Assembly: GCA_964642165.1 (NCBI GenBank)
Contig: CAZXOC010000106.1
Span: forward strand, 1-22,279
Direction: 5' to 3'
DNA from: CAYRVX01 sp964642165
Lineage (GTDB): Bacteria > Planctomycetota > Phycisphaerae > SM23-33
Length of the DNA stretch: 22,279 bases
In this document: positions 1 through 7,169 of the stretch, piece by piece
Numbering within the stretch: the first letter of the stretch is position 1
Layout: the number at the start of each line of letters is the position of its first letter
The notes under the pieces: generated by a model
What the model saw: only the letters and a program-made list of their open reading frames with translations
The model's database searches: none
Told to the model about the DNA's origin: nothing
Translations under genes and position numbers: made by a program

Positions 1-5
1 CCGAA

Positions 6-78
6 TGGAGCTGCGGGGGCTCGAACCCCGGACCTCATGCATGCCATGCATGCGCTCTCCCAACTGAGCTACAGCCCC
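6..78 (-). tRNA. tRNA-Ala (anticodon GGC)
   Basis: Read on the minus strand this folds as a full cloverleaf. The 7-bp acceptor stem is GGGGCTG/CAGCTCC with one G-U pair. The D arm contains GCTCAGTTGGGAGAGC, and the anticodon stem CATGC/GCATG closes the loop ATGGCAT, whose middle bases GGC are the anticodon (reads GCC, the favoured alanine codon in such GC-rich DNA). The T arm CGGGG-TTCGAAC-CCCCG is perfect. The discriminator base is A, and the bases after it are TTCGG, so the 3' CCA is not encoded and must be added by nucleotidyltransferase. The transcript runs out of the left edge of the window. Confidence 0.97.
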
Positions 79-90
79 GGGAAGCACTCA

Positions 91-106
91 CCCGCCGTAC
101 GGCGGG
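91..106. repeat. 16-bp perfect palindrome in the tRNA leader
   Basis: CCCGCCGTACGGCGGG is a perfect palindrome between the tRNA promoter and the mature 5' end of the tRNA. In RNA it would make a very stable hairpin about 12 nt before the tRNA. It could be a processing signal or a DNA operator. No T tract follows on either strand, so an intrinsic terminator is unlikely. Confidence 0.6.
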
Positions 107-141
107 GTGTCCTGTTCATCTTCGGCTATCGGCGAACCCTT

Positions 142-170
142 CTTTTAGCATTCCCCGCCGCGCCGGTCAA
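142..170 (-). promoter_or_regulatory. Promoter of the tRNA-Ala gene
   Basis: On the minus strand TTGACC (165-170) is followed by a 17-bp spacer and TAAAAG (142-147), with a TGC just before the -10 that gives an extended -10 look. It is the right distance upstream of the tRNA for a housekeeping sigma-70 promoter, leaving a 5' leader of roughly 55 nt. Confidence 0.7.
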
Positions 171-185
171 GGGGGCGGGCGGGGA

Positions 186-230
186 ATTGTCGCTCGAGGC
201 CCTGGCGGGCCGCCCGCAAGAAGCGACAAT
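186..230. repeat. 45-nt inverted repeat upstream of the ECF sigma gene
   Basis: ATTGTCGCT (186-194) and AGCGACAAT (222-230) are perfect 9-bp inverted arms. The 27-nt middle is itself GC-rich and self-complementary around GGCGGGCCGCCC. It sits about 46 bp before the sigma-factor start codon. It may be an operator or 5'UTR hairpin controlling the sigma gene. No run of T follows it. Confidence 0.55.
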
Positions 231-275
231 CAGGGGTAAACCCTTCCGGGGGCGCCGTCAATAACGGTGGAATGC

Positions 276-839
276 ATGGCAGGCGACCGGGCCGAAAAGA
301 CGCGGCTGATGGACCGGGCCTCGGCGGGCGACGAAGCGGCGTTCGCGGACCTGGCCGGACGCATGCAGGATGACTTGTTCCGCTTCGCCTTGGCCCAGGG
401 CCTGTGCCCGGCCGACGCCGCCGAGACGGTCCAGGAGGCCCTCCTGCGGGCCTGGCAGCGCCGGGGCACGTGGTGGGCCGGCTCGGACGCCGCCGCCTGG
501 CTGTATGGCATCGCGATGAACGTGGTCCGCGAGCTGTGGCGGCATCGCCGTCGCCGGGGCGCCGACCGGGCCGACCTGGACCTCTTCGCGGCCCGGCCGG
601 ACGCTGGCGGCCCCGATAGCGCGGCGGACCTGGCGCGGCTCACAGCGCACGTGGCGGCCCTGCCGCCGCGGCAGCGAGAGGCGGTCGCCTGCCGGTACCT
701 TCGCGGCATGAGCGTGCGCGAGACGGCCGCCGCGATGGGATGTGCCGAGGGGACGGTCAAGGCCGCCGTCTTCGCCGCACTGAAGAACCTGCGGAAGGCC
801 ATGGCGCGGCGGAACGAAGCCGCCATGGGACCTGTATGA
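276..839 (+). CDS. ECF-subfamily RNA polymerase sigma factor
   Basis: This 187-aa protein has the two-domain plan of an ECF (group IV sigma-70) factor. Region 2 lies at about residues 27-90, with DLFRFAL, the acidic AAETVQEALLRAW helix and AAWLYGIAMNVVRELWR. Region 4 lies at about residues 130-180 as LPPRQREAVACRYLRGMSVRETAAAMGCAEGTVKA, a clear helix-turn-helix for the -35 element. It would direct RNA polymerase to a small regulon, probably including its own genes. ATG at 276 is preferred because GGTGG sits five bases upstream; a GTG at 267 is possible but has no such site. Its TGA overlaps the ATG of the next gene (ATGA), so the two are probably translationally coupled. The ECF group and the signal sensed cannot be told. 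Confidence 0.9.
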   Translation: MAGDRAEKTRLMDRASAGDEAAFADLAGRMQDDLFRFALAQGLCPADAAETVQEALLRAWQRRGTWWAGSDAAAWLYGIAMNVVRELWRHRRRRGADRADLDLFAARPDAGGPDSAADLARLTAHVAALPPRQREAVACRYLRGMSVRETAAAMGCAEGTVKAAVFAALKNLRKAMARRNEAAMGPV

Positions 840-1381
840 CGCCCAGCGACGAGAAGGACAACCTCGAAGAGCCGTTCGCCGACGTGATCGGGCCGCTGCG
901 CCGACTGGGCGAGGCGATCGACCGCGAGCGCTGCCCGGGGCGGGCCTGGCCGGTTCGCCTCACGCCCCGGCGACGCCCCGTTTTGCGCATCCTGGCGGCC
1001 TCGGCCGCCGCGGCCGCCATCCTGCTCGCCGCCGCCGCGGCTCGCTGGATCGCCCCGCGCAGTGCCGACGATCCCCAGCCGCCGGCCGGGCCGCAGGTCG
1101 CGGCGACCGCCCCGGCCGAGCCCCGGGCGGTGGACTGGTCCGTCCCCACGGCGATTGACCCGTCGGTTGCGTCGCGCGTTACGTGGAGCATGCTGAGCGC
1201 CTCGGCGTCGGCCACGACGGCCGACCCGAACGGGCCGGGATGGTCCGTCCCGCGGATCTCGTTCCCCTCGTTCGGCCCCCGCGCCGCCGAGACGCCCTCC
1301 CGGGCAACAAGCCAACCGGCATCGACACAGAGTTCGGGCGATCCCCTGCCCCATCCAGAGGAGAAGGAGTGCAGCGCATGA
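836..1381 (+). CDS. Single-pass membrane protein, possible anti-sigma factor
   Basis: This 181-aa protein starts at an ATG that overlaps the sigma-factor stop codon, and its own stop overlaps the next gene's start. Residues 1-45 are a charged cytoplasmic-looking region (EEPFADVIGPLRRLGEAIDR). RLTPRRR then precedes one hydrophobic segment at about 49-69, so the N terminus is predicted inside. The remaining ~110 residues are low-complexity, rich in Ala, Pro, Ser and Thr, and predicted to lie outside. This is the gene position and topology of an anti-sigma factor, but the HxxxCxxC zinc motif of ZAS-type anti-sigma factors is absent and I recognise no domain. The anti-sigma role is inferred from context only. 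Confidence 0.75.
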   Translation: MTPSDEKDNLEEPFADVIGPLRRLGEAIDRERCPGRAWPVRLTPRRRPVLRILAASAAAAAILLAAAAARWIAPRSADDPQPPAGPQVAATAPAEPRAVDWSVPTAIDPSVASRVTWSMLSASASATTADPNGPGWSVPRISFPSFGPRAAETPSRATSQPASTQSSGDPLPHPEEKECSA

Positions 1382-2559
1382 TGCAGCCAAAGACAGTGGT
1401 CGTCCTGCTGGCGATGGTGATGCTCACCGGCGCGATCGCGGGGTACTCGGTGCTGAGCGCCGACGACGAGCGGCAGGATCACCCGCGGGCGGACCGCGCC
1501 GCCGAGCGCGAGCGATTGGAGGCCGAGCGGGACCGGCTCCGGGCCCTCGACGAAGCCGCCGCGGCGGAGCGGCGGGAACGGCTCCTGCGCCGGCAGCTCG
1601 TCGAGGATGAGGAGCGACTCCGCCGCCTCGACGAAGCCGCCGCGGGCAGGGCGCGGCAAACAGCGCAGCGCGACCGTCTTCTGCTGGCGCAGCGCGCGCG
1701 CCGCGACCGACAGCCCCCGGGGCTGGATCCCGATGCCATGCGCGCCCGCGCGCGTGGGCCGGACCGTCCGCCCATGGCGCCCCCTGATCCGCCCTTCCGC
1801 CCCGAGTACGTGCAGCAGTACGGGCACATGATCGAGCTCATCGAGCGGATGAAGCACGTGTGCTTCGATCCGGAGAACGCGGCCCTGATCGCCGTCGGCG
1901 GGCTGAAGGACGACATCCCTCGCCGCCCGGAGGAAGTCGTCGACGACCTGGAGGGCGTCCTCAAGCGGACCCGGACGCTCGGCGTCCGCAACGCCGTCCG
2001 CATGGTGCTGCGCGACCTCTACCGCCACCTCGGGGCACACGACCGGGCCCTGCGGAACCTCCACGAGATGCTCGCCGAGAACGACGAGGCCCTCCACGGC
2101 AGGCGCGAGCGGGACGAGCCGGCCCGCGCCGAGCGGCACGCGTCGCTGGTCGCCGCGGGCGACGCGAAGTTCACCAAGGCCCGGTGGGCCGAGGCCCTGG
2201 AGCTGTACGCCGAGGCCGGCAAGCTGGGGCCGAGCGACTCGCTGGCGGCGAAGATCACCGAGTGCCGCTTCCGGATCGCCCTGGAGGAGGCGGACAGGCT
2301 GCGGGAGGAGAGGAACTACGACGAGGCGACCAAGGCCTACGAGGCGGCCGCAAAGGTCAAGCCCGTGGGCCCGCTGATCGGCGCGCGCCTGGCGGCGATG
2401 AAGGCGGACCGGGCGTACCAGAAGCTCGTGGAGGAGGGGCGAGCCGCCCTGAAGCGGCAGCAGTTGGACAGGGCTCGCGAGCGGTTCCTCCAGGCCCGGA
2501 AGATCCGCAACACGCCGGAGGTCCAGGAGCTGATCCGGCAGACCGAGGCGAAGCAGTAG
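1378..2559 (+). CDS. Membrane-anchored coiled-coil and TPR-like protein
   Basis: This 393-aa protein begins at the ATGATG following GAGAAGGAG, a strong ribosome-binding site, and overlaps the preceding stop by four bases. Residues 5-26 form a signal peptide or membrane anchor. Residues 35-110 are highly charged heptad-like coiled coil (ERLEAERDRLRALDEAAAAE), with LDEAAA occurring twice. After a Pro-rich linker (112-142) come helical pairs resembling tetratricopeptide repeats at about 200-235, 256-290, 308-335 and 345-375, for example FTKARWAEALELYAEAGK and NYDEATKAYEAAAKVKP. TPR arrays mediate protein-protein contacts. As third gene of the sigma trio it may be the envelope component or target of that system. 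No enzyme motif is visible. Confidence 0.85.
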   Translation: MMQPKTVVVLLAMVMLTGAIAGYSVLSADDERQDHPRADRAAERERLEAERDRLRALDEAAAAERRERLLRRQLVEDEERLRRLDEAAAGRARQTAQRDRLLLAQRARRDRQPPGLDPDAMRARARGPDRPPMAPPDPPFRPEYVQQYGHMIELIERMKHVCFDPENAALIAVGGLKDDIPRRPEEVVDDLEGVLKRTRTLGVRNAVRMVLRDLYRHLGAHDRALRNLHEMLAENDEALHGRRERDEPARAERHASLVAAGDAKFTKARWAEALELYAEAGKLGPSDSLAAKITECRFRIALEEADRLREERNYDEATKAYEAAAKVKPVGPLIGARLAAMKADRAYQKLVEEGRAALKRQQLDRARERFLQARKIRNTPEVQELIRQTEAKQ

Positions 2560-2614
2560 CGGTCACGTTGGCCGGGGCGGGGCGGCCGCGTGTCCCTCGC
2601 GGCGCGCCCGGACC

Positions 2615-3538
2615 TCACGACACGCTGCCGCTCACCAGGACGGTGCGGCCCGGCAGGCCGTCGGGCAGACGGCGCATCATTTCGGCGGCCTCATCCTCGT
2701 CGTCGCACAGCACGAACAGGGCGCTGCCGCTGCCGGTCACGGCGAGGTCCTCGCCCACGCAGTCCGTGAGTTGCTCGAACAGCCGGCGGAACTCGTCGCC
2801 GGCGGCGCAGGCAGCCGCCGTGAGGTCGTTGCGGAGGCCTCGCCGCCAACGGCTCGGCGGGCGCCGGCCCATGGTCCGCAGGTCGCGATCGTCGGCGACG
2901 TGGCCGGACGGGGGCAGGTCGTCGAACCGCCGGTACACCTCGGGCGTCGAGCAGGTGATGTCGGGCAGGTGCAGCACGGCGACGAAGGGGTGGACCGCCA
3001 CGGGCTGAAGCCTCTCGCCGCGCCCGGTGATCCGCGCCGTCGGCGTGCCGAGGAACAGCGGCACGTCGCTGCCCAGCTCGGCGGCCAGCTCGGCCAGTCG
3101 CCCGGCGGGCAACTCGACGCGCCACAACCTCGCCAGGCCCGCCAGCGAGGCGGCGGCGTCCGACGATCCGCCGCCGAGCCCGCGCCCCGGGGGGATGGCC
3201 TTGGTCAGGTGGATGTCCGCGCCGAAGGGCGTGTCCGTCTCTTCGGCGAGGCGGCGCGCTGCTCGAAGGGCGAGGTTCTGCTCGACCGGCCCGCCGTCGG
3301 CGCCGTCGACGCGCAGCGTGATCTCGCCGTCCAGCCGCCCCCGGAGAAGCAGATCGTCGTACAGCGTCACCTTGGCGACGACGGAGTCCACCGGGTGGTA
3401 GCCGTCCGCACGCCTGGGCCCGACGTAGAGGTCCAGGTTGATCTTGGCCGGCGCGGCGACGCGCAGGATACCGTCGATCCGCTCGAACCGCTCGCGCGGC
3501 GGCAAGACCGCCGGGACTCGGGGAGCTGGCTTGCCCAT
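2615..3538 (-). CDS. ispE: 4-diphosphocytidyl-2-C-methyl-D-erythritol kinase
   Basis: This 307-aa cytoplasmic GHMP kinase phosphorylates CDP-ME at the 2-hydroxyl in the MEP pathway to isopentenyl diphosphate. The N terminus has the family motif APAKINLDLYV (residues 29-39, Lys32 in the substrate site). The ATP-binding GHMP loop PPGRGLGGGSSDAAA is at 116-130, the catalytic-type Asp in ELGSDVPLF is at 158, and the C-terminal glycine motif VTGSGSALFV is at 268-276. Length is typical (280-310), with a slightly extended N terminus. It lies 44 bp after nikO on the same strand, so it may be read from the nickel operon, but the product has no metal-transport role. The upstream SD is weak. Its product pathway supplies uppS, encoded further on in this window. 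Confidence 0.96.
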   Translation of the reverse strand: MGKPAPRVPAVLPPRERFERIDGILRVAAPAKINLDLYVGPRRADGYHPVDSVVAKVTLYDDLLLRGRLDGEITLRVDGADGGPVEQNLALRAARRLAEETDTPFGADIHLTKAIPPGRGLGGGSSDAAASLAGLARLWRVELPAGRLAELAAELGSDVPLFLGTPTARITGRGERLQPVAVHPFVAVLHLPDITCSTPEVYRRFDDLPPSGHVADDRDLRTMGRRPPSRWRRGLRNDLTAAACAAGDEFRRLFEQLTDCVGEDLAVTGSGSALFVLCDDEDEAAEMMRRLPDGLPGRTVLVSGSVS

Positions 3539-3582
3539 GCCCCTATCATCGGCGCGACCGCCCCGCGGGGCAATGGGTCGCG

Positions 3583-4302
3583 CTACCGCAGGCCGTGCGC
3601 GTCGAGCAGCGCCGTGTCCGCCAGCAGCTCCTCGGTCGCCCCATCGGCGCGGACCGTCCCCCCGGCCAGAACGGCCGTGCGCTTCGTCAGCGCGCGGACC
3701 ATGTCCAGGTCGTGCGTCACCAGCAGCATGCCCTCCTGGCGGTCGGCGAGGATCTCGATCAGGCGCCCGCGCGCCCGCGCGTCGAGGTTGCCGGTCGGCT
3801 CGTCCAGCAGCAGCACGTCGGGCTTCATGGCGAGGACGGCCGCCAGGGACACCAGGCGCTTCTCCCCGCCGGAGAGCTTGTAGGTGATGCGGTCCTCGTA
3901 GCCGCCCAGGGCGAGCGCCGACAGCGTCTGGCTCGCGACGGCGAGGGCTTCGCTCTGCGTGAGCCCCAGGTTGATCGGGCCGAAGGCCACGTCCTCGATC
4001 ACCGTCGGGCAGAAGAGTTGGTCCTCGGGGTCCTGGAAGAGCAGCCCCGCGCGGCGGCGGACCTCGTGGAAGTCGCCCTCGGCGCGTCGGGGGCGCCCAA
4101 AGGCCTCGACGTGCCCGGCCTGCGGATGCAGCAGGCCGACGATCACGTGCAGCAGCGTGGTCTTGCCGCTGCCGTTGGCGCCCAGCAGCGCCACCCGCTC
4201 GCCGGCGCCCAGCGAGAGTTCCACGCCGTCGAGCACGGGCCGGTCCGGCACGTAGGCGAACCGCACGCCGGCCAGGCGAATGAGCGGCTGGCCTAGCGCC
4301 AT
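3583..4302 (-). CDS. nikO: Nickel/cobalt ECF transporter ATPase (NikO/CbiO)
   Basis: This 239-aa protein is the ABC ATPase that drives the energy-coupling-factor metal importer. Visible motifs are Walker A GANGSGKT (41-48), Q-loop LLFQDPEDQLF (Gln90), signature LSGGEKRL (143-150), Walker B VLLLDEPT (163-170), D-loop NLD and switch His197 in LLVTHD. FQDPEDQLF is characteristic of ECF-type A components. The start used here (ATGGCGCTAG) overlaps the nikQ stop by 10 bases. The same frame is open further upstream, but that part would lie inside nikQ. It acts at the cytoplasmic face with NikQ and NikM. CbiO and NikO cannot be told apart from this protein alone; NikK and NikL nearby favour nickel. 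Confidence 0.95.
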   Translation of the reverse strand: MALGQPLIRLAGVRFAYVPDRPVLDGVELSLGAGERVALLGANGSGKTTLLHVIVGLLHPQAGHVEAFGRPRRAEGDFHEVRRRAGLLFQDPEDQLFCPTVIEDVAFGPINLGLTQSEALAVASQTLSALALGGYEDRITYKLSGGEKRLVSLAAVLAMKPDVLLLDEPTGNLDARARGRLIEILADRQEGMLLVTHDLDMVRALTKRTAVLAGGTVRADGATEELLADTALLDAHGLR

Positions 4303-5042
4303 TGCAGGTACCCCAAGACGCAGAGCAGCATCGCCGCGCCCGCGCCGAAGGCCGCGTCCAGCCCCGTCAGCACGAACGAATCCGCCAGGACGAACCGCCC
4401 CGCGAAGCCGCGGCACTTCATCGCCGCCACGATCCGTTCGCTGCGGTCGAAGCTCTTGACCAGCAGCATGCCCACGAGGTAGCCCAGGCTGCGGTACGTG
4501 TGCCCGTTCATCCGCGGGCGGAAGCAGCGGACCCGCATCGCCCGCCGCAGGCGCTCGTACTCGTGGTGCAGCACGTCCAGGTACCGCACGGTGAAGAAGT
4601 ACAGGTGAATGAGCTTCCCGGGGACGTACAGGCGCCCCATGGCGCGGCCGAGCTGGATCGGCTCCAGCGTGCTCAGCAGGGCCGTCAGGACGAGCACGAT
4701 GGCGTTGGCCTTCAGCGCGATGCCCGCCGCGCGCAGCAGCCCCTCCCGCGTATAGGCGATCGGCCCGAGGCGGAAGATCGCCGTCTGCCCCATCGTCACC
4801 GGCAGCAGCACGACCAGCAGGAGCATGAAGGCGTTGACCGACAGCACGCGCCGGAGCGTCGCCCGCACCGGCACGCGCGCGAGCGCAACCAGGGCGATTC
4901 CCGCGGCCAGGGCGACGCCGACCGCCTCGAAGCGCCCCAGCAGCGCCGCCGTGGCCGACAGGACCGCCGCGACGACGATCCGCAGCCGCGGGTCCAGCCG
5001 GTGAACGACCGAATCGCCTCTGGAGAAGGTCTCGCAGACCAT
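4293..5042 (-). CDS. nikQ: ECF transporter transmembrane component T (NikQ/CbiQ)
   Basis: This 249-aa integral membrane protein couples ATP hydrolysis by NikO to the substrate component NikM. It opens with the family-typical FSRGDSVVHRLDPRLRIV and has several hydrophobic segments (about 22-55, 69-85, 105-123, 182-196 and 225-245). The two cytoplasmic coupling motifs of EcfT proteins appear as AMRVR (168-172) and AMKCRG (207-212), each following a charged helix. Length matches CbiQ-family proteins. An AAGGA ribosome-binding site lies about 11 bases upstream of the ATG. The gene overlaps nikO by 10 bases and starts 26 bp after nikL, which is consistent with one transcript. Confidence 0.93.
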   Translation of the reverse strand: MVCETFSRGDSVVHRLDPRLRIVVAAVLSATAALLGRFEAVGVALAAGIALVALARVPVRATLRRVLSVNAFMLLLVVLLPVTMGQTAIFRLGPIAYTREGLLRAAGIALKANAIVLVLTALLSTLEPIQLGRAMGRLYVPGKLIHLYFFTVRYLDVLHHEYERLRRAMRVRCFRPRMNGHTYRSLGYLVGMLLVKSFDRSERIVAAMKCRGFAGRFVLADSFVLTGLDAAFGAGAAMLLCVLGYLQWR

Positions 5043-5068
5043 GCGCGGGGTGTTCCTTGTCGGGGGCG

Positions 5069-5683
5069 TTACGCGGCCGGTTTGGACTTGCCGCGGTGCC
5101 TCACCAGCAGCACGATGCCCATGATGCCGAAGATGTAGCCGACCCCCCCGATGAGGTCGCGAAGGCGCACGCGCTGCTCGTGGCGGTCGAGTTCCTTTCG
5201 AATGGCCTGGGCGACCATCTTGCGCAGCGCGGCTGGACCGGCCGGCTCGTCAGCGCTCGCCGAAGCGGTCGCGGGAGGCGCAGCCGCCGCGGCGACGGGC
5301 CTCGCTTGGGGCCTCGTCTTCCCGCCCGGCAGGCTGTCCGGCAGCTCGTCGGCCTCGACGGTGTACTCGGCGCGGTGCCCGTCGGCCGTCTCGATGACGA
5401 ACGTGTGGTCGCAGCGGCGCGTCGCCTGGAAGGCGAAGCGGCCTTCGGCGTCGGTTCGCACCTCGCCGAGGCGCGCGCCGCCGGGGCCCAGGACGTCGAC
5501 CTTCGCATCCCGCGGGCGCCCGCCGCCGGAGAAGTAGGCCTCGCCGCGAAGGGCCGTGCCTTCGGCCTCGGCGAAGACGTGGATCTTGTGGGCGACCGCC
5601 TCGGGCGCGGCCGCCAGCAGCACGCCCAGCGCGACGGCGAAGGCAGCCATCGCCCGCCGCGGGCGGTCCGGCCGGTCAGGCAT
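5069..5683 (-). CDS. NikL-like periplasmic component of nickel ECF transporter
   Basis: This 204-aa protein has a signal peptide (residues 1-31, cleavage predicted after AVA), a beta-sandwich of the carboxypeptidase-regulatory/Cna-B type at about 33-112 (GEAYFSGG, AKVDVLGP, TDAEGRFAFQA, HTFVIETADGHRAEYTVE), an Ala/Pro linker, a charged helix and a C-terminal membrane segment (about 176-195, VGYIFGIMGIVLLV). This matches NikL, the extra component of NikKMLQO nickel transporters. Cleavage would leave HKIHVF as the mature N terminus, with histidines well placed to bind metal. It overlaps nikM by eight bases (ATGCCTGA). Role: likely delivery or stabilisation at the periplasmic face. The family assignment rests on architecture and context. 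Confidence 0.85.
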   Translation of the reverse strand: MPDRPDRPRRAMAAFAVALGVLLAAAPEAVAHKIHVFAEAEGTALRGEAYFSGGGRPRDAKVDVLGPGGARLGEVRTDAEGRFAFQATRRCDHTFVIETADGHRAEYTVEADELPDSLPGGKTRPQARPVAAAAAPPATASASADEPAGPAALRKMVAQAIRKELDRHEQRVRLRDLIGGVGYIFGIMGIVLLVRHRGKSKPAA

Positions 5684-6314
5684 GGGCGCACTCCTCCTTG
5701 CCCGCCGGGGTCGTGTGAAGGTCCAGCAGCTCCGGCTTGACCTTCCGGAGGAAACCGGCGATGTAGCCGGTGATCAGGCCCTCGACGGCGGCGACGGCCA
5801 GGTGCGGCACGGCCACCGCCTCGGCCACCACGAGGAACGCCTTGCCGCTGGCGAGCAGCGCCAGGCAGGTCAGCGCCGCTCCCAGCAGGACGCCCAGGCA
5901 GCCGGCGCCGAACCCGAAGAGGAAGATCGATCGGCGCCCGCGCTTCCGAACGCCCCATCCGAAGAGGTAGTGGCAGACCACGGCCGGCGCGGCCATCGTG
6001 CACGTGTTGACGCCCAGCGTCGTCAGCCCGCCGACGCCGAAGAGGAGCTTCTGGAGCAGCAGGGCGATGAGCACGGCCGGAAACGCCGCCCAGCCCAGCA
6101 GCACGCCCATCAGGCCGCACAGCACCAGGTGGATGCTGGACAAGCCCAGCGGCACGGGGAGGAGCGAGGCCACGAAGAACGCCGAGGACAGCACGGCCAC
6201 GCGAGGGATGCGCTCGTCGTCGAGCTTGCGGAGCCCGAGCGCGACCCCCGCGGCGGCCGCCACGGCCCCGGTCACCAGCGCCGGCTGGGCAAGGATACCG
6301 TCGGAGATGTGCAC
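5676..6314 (-). CDS. nikM: Nickel/cobalt ECF transporter substrate component (NikM/CbiM)
   Basis: This 212-aa membrane protein is the metal-selective S component. It starts with MHISDGIL, the signature of the family, in which the N-terminal Met amine and His2 ligate Ni(II) or Co(II). A second conserved histidine is seen in SSIHLVLCG (His62). Later motifs FPAVLIALLLQKLLFGVGGLTTLGVN and AEGLITGY-like VEGLITGYIAGFL (178-190) are typical. About six to seven hydrophobic helices are visible. The start codon is GTG (6312-6314), preceded by AAGGAG, and lies 19 bp after nikK. The fused CbiN-type region of some nickel variants is absent; NikK and NikL are separate instead. Confidence 0.95.
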   Translation of the reverse strand: MHISDGILAQPALVTGAVAAAAGVALGLRKLDDERIPRVAVLSSAFFVASLLPVPLGLSSIHLVLCGLMGVLLGWAAFPAVLIALLLQKLLFGVGGLTTLGVNTCTMAAPAVVCHYLFGWGVRKRGRRSIFLFGFGAGCLGVLLGAALTCLALLASGKAFLVVAEAVAVPHLAVAAVEGLITGYIAGFLRKVKPELLDLHTTPAGKEECAHA

Positions 6315-6333
6315 GGGCCGGCTCCTTTGCGAG

Positions 6334-7131
6334 CTACTTCATGTCGGCGGCGCGAACCCACATCAGCGCGCCGAGCTCGACGTCCGCGGGCTTGCCTTCG
6401 GGGCTCGTCATCTTCTCGTCGCCGTCGATCAGGGCGGCGAAGGCCCACCAGCCGGCCCGCGGCATCGCGTAGCAGAACGTGCCGTTGGCGTCGGCCTTGA
6501 TGACCTGCGTCACGAACGCGTCGCACGGCGCGGTGACCTTCCCGCCGGCGTTGTAGTACTCCACCTCGATCTCGGCGAACGGCACGGGCTTGCCGCCCTT
6601 CGTCACGACGCCGCGGAAGCAGTTGCCCGTCCACAGACCGCACGGGCGGACCAGCGGGCGGATCTCCACCGGCAGGCCCACCATCGCGTCCCAGCCCTCC
6701 CCGCTGTCCATGGCGTTGACCACGACCTTGGTGTAGTGGACGATCATCTTCTGCTCGGCCGGCTCCCAGTACGGCGCGGGCTCGAGGTAGAACACGTGGT
6801 CGCCCGGGCGCTTGGCCCTGTAGTCGGCCGTGTAGCCCGTCTTGCCGTCGACCTTCCGCCGCTTCAGCGTCGACAGCAGGTCGGTCTTCCTGCCGCCGAC
6901 GAGCACGCCGAATCGCCGCGGCGCGCCCATCTCCATGACCGGCCCCCCCTCCATCGGATGGGTGAACAGGATCTCCAGGCTCACCGTGCGGTCCCTCGGG
7001 GAGACGTTGTCCCTCGAGGGGATCAGCACCTGGAAGTGGGACCGGACGGTTGCGGCCGTCAGCCCAAGCACCAGCGCCGCCGACGCGCCAACGATCAGCG
7101 TTCTCTTCATCGTCCCGTCTCCTGCGATCAA
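6334..7131 (-). CDS. NikK-like DUF4198 periplasmic metal-transport protein
   Basis: This 265-aa protein has a signal peptide (about residues 1-24) and then SHFQVLIPSRDNVSPRD, the start of the DUF4198 domain that typifies NikK proteins of NikKMLQO nickel importers. The histidine near the mature N terminus (His25) is a plausible metal ligand. Further family-like segments are LEILFTHPMEGGPVMEMG, TGYTADYRAKRPGDHVFYLEPAPYWEPAE and the C-terminal domain (about 165-260) with VTKGGKPVPFAEIEVEYYN and KADANGTFCYAMPRAGWWAFAAL. It is the first gene of the transporter operon, preceded by AGGAGA and a predicted promoter with an inverted repeat over its -10. Probable role: periplasmic capture or presentation of Ni2+ to NikM. 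Confidence 0.87.
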   Translation of the reverse strand: MIAGDGTMKRTLIVGASAALVLGLTAATVRSHFQVLIPSRDNVSPRDRTVSLEILFTHPMEGGPVMEMGAPRRFGVLVGGRKTDLLSTLKRRKVDGKTGYTADYRAKRPGDHVFYLEPAPYWEPAEQKMIVHYTKVVVNAMDSGEGWDAMVGLPVEIRPLVRPCGLWTGNCFRGVVTKGGKPVPFAEIEVEYYNAGGKVTAPCDAFVTQVIKADANGTFCYAMPRAGWWAFAALIDGDEKMTSPEGKPADVELGALMWVRAADMK

Positions 7132-7144
7132 CCGGCATGCAGCC

Positions 7145-7169
7145 GTAATACCGATCTGCGCATTATTAC
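7145..7169. promoter_or_regulatory. Candidate metal-responsive operator (GTAATA-N13-TATTAC)
   Basis: GTAATA (7145-7150) and TATTAC (7164-7169) are perfect 6-bp inverted arms 13 bp apart, covering the predicted -10 of the nik operon. A repressor bound here would block transcription. The layout recalls NikR operators (GTATGA-N16-TCATAC in E. coli), but sequence and spacing differ. No regulator gene is in the window, so the binding protein is unknown. Confidence 0.5.

Noticed and set aside
230..1390. Long minus-strand open frame opposite the sigma-factor genes
   Set aside because: Arg/Gly/Ala-rich translation without domains, no ribosome-binding site, and antisense to well-supported genes; a GC-rich shadow.
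2570..2587. Hairpin GGCCG/CGGCC between the converging TPR and ispE genes as a terminator
   Set aside because: Only five base pairs with an eight-base loop and no T tract on either strand.
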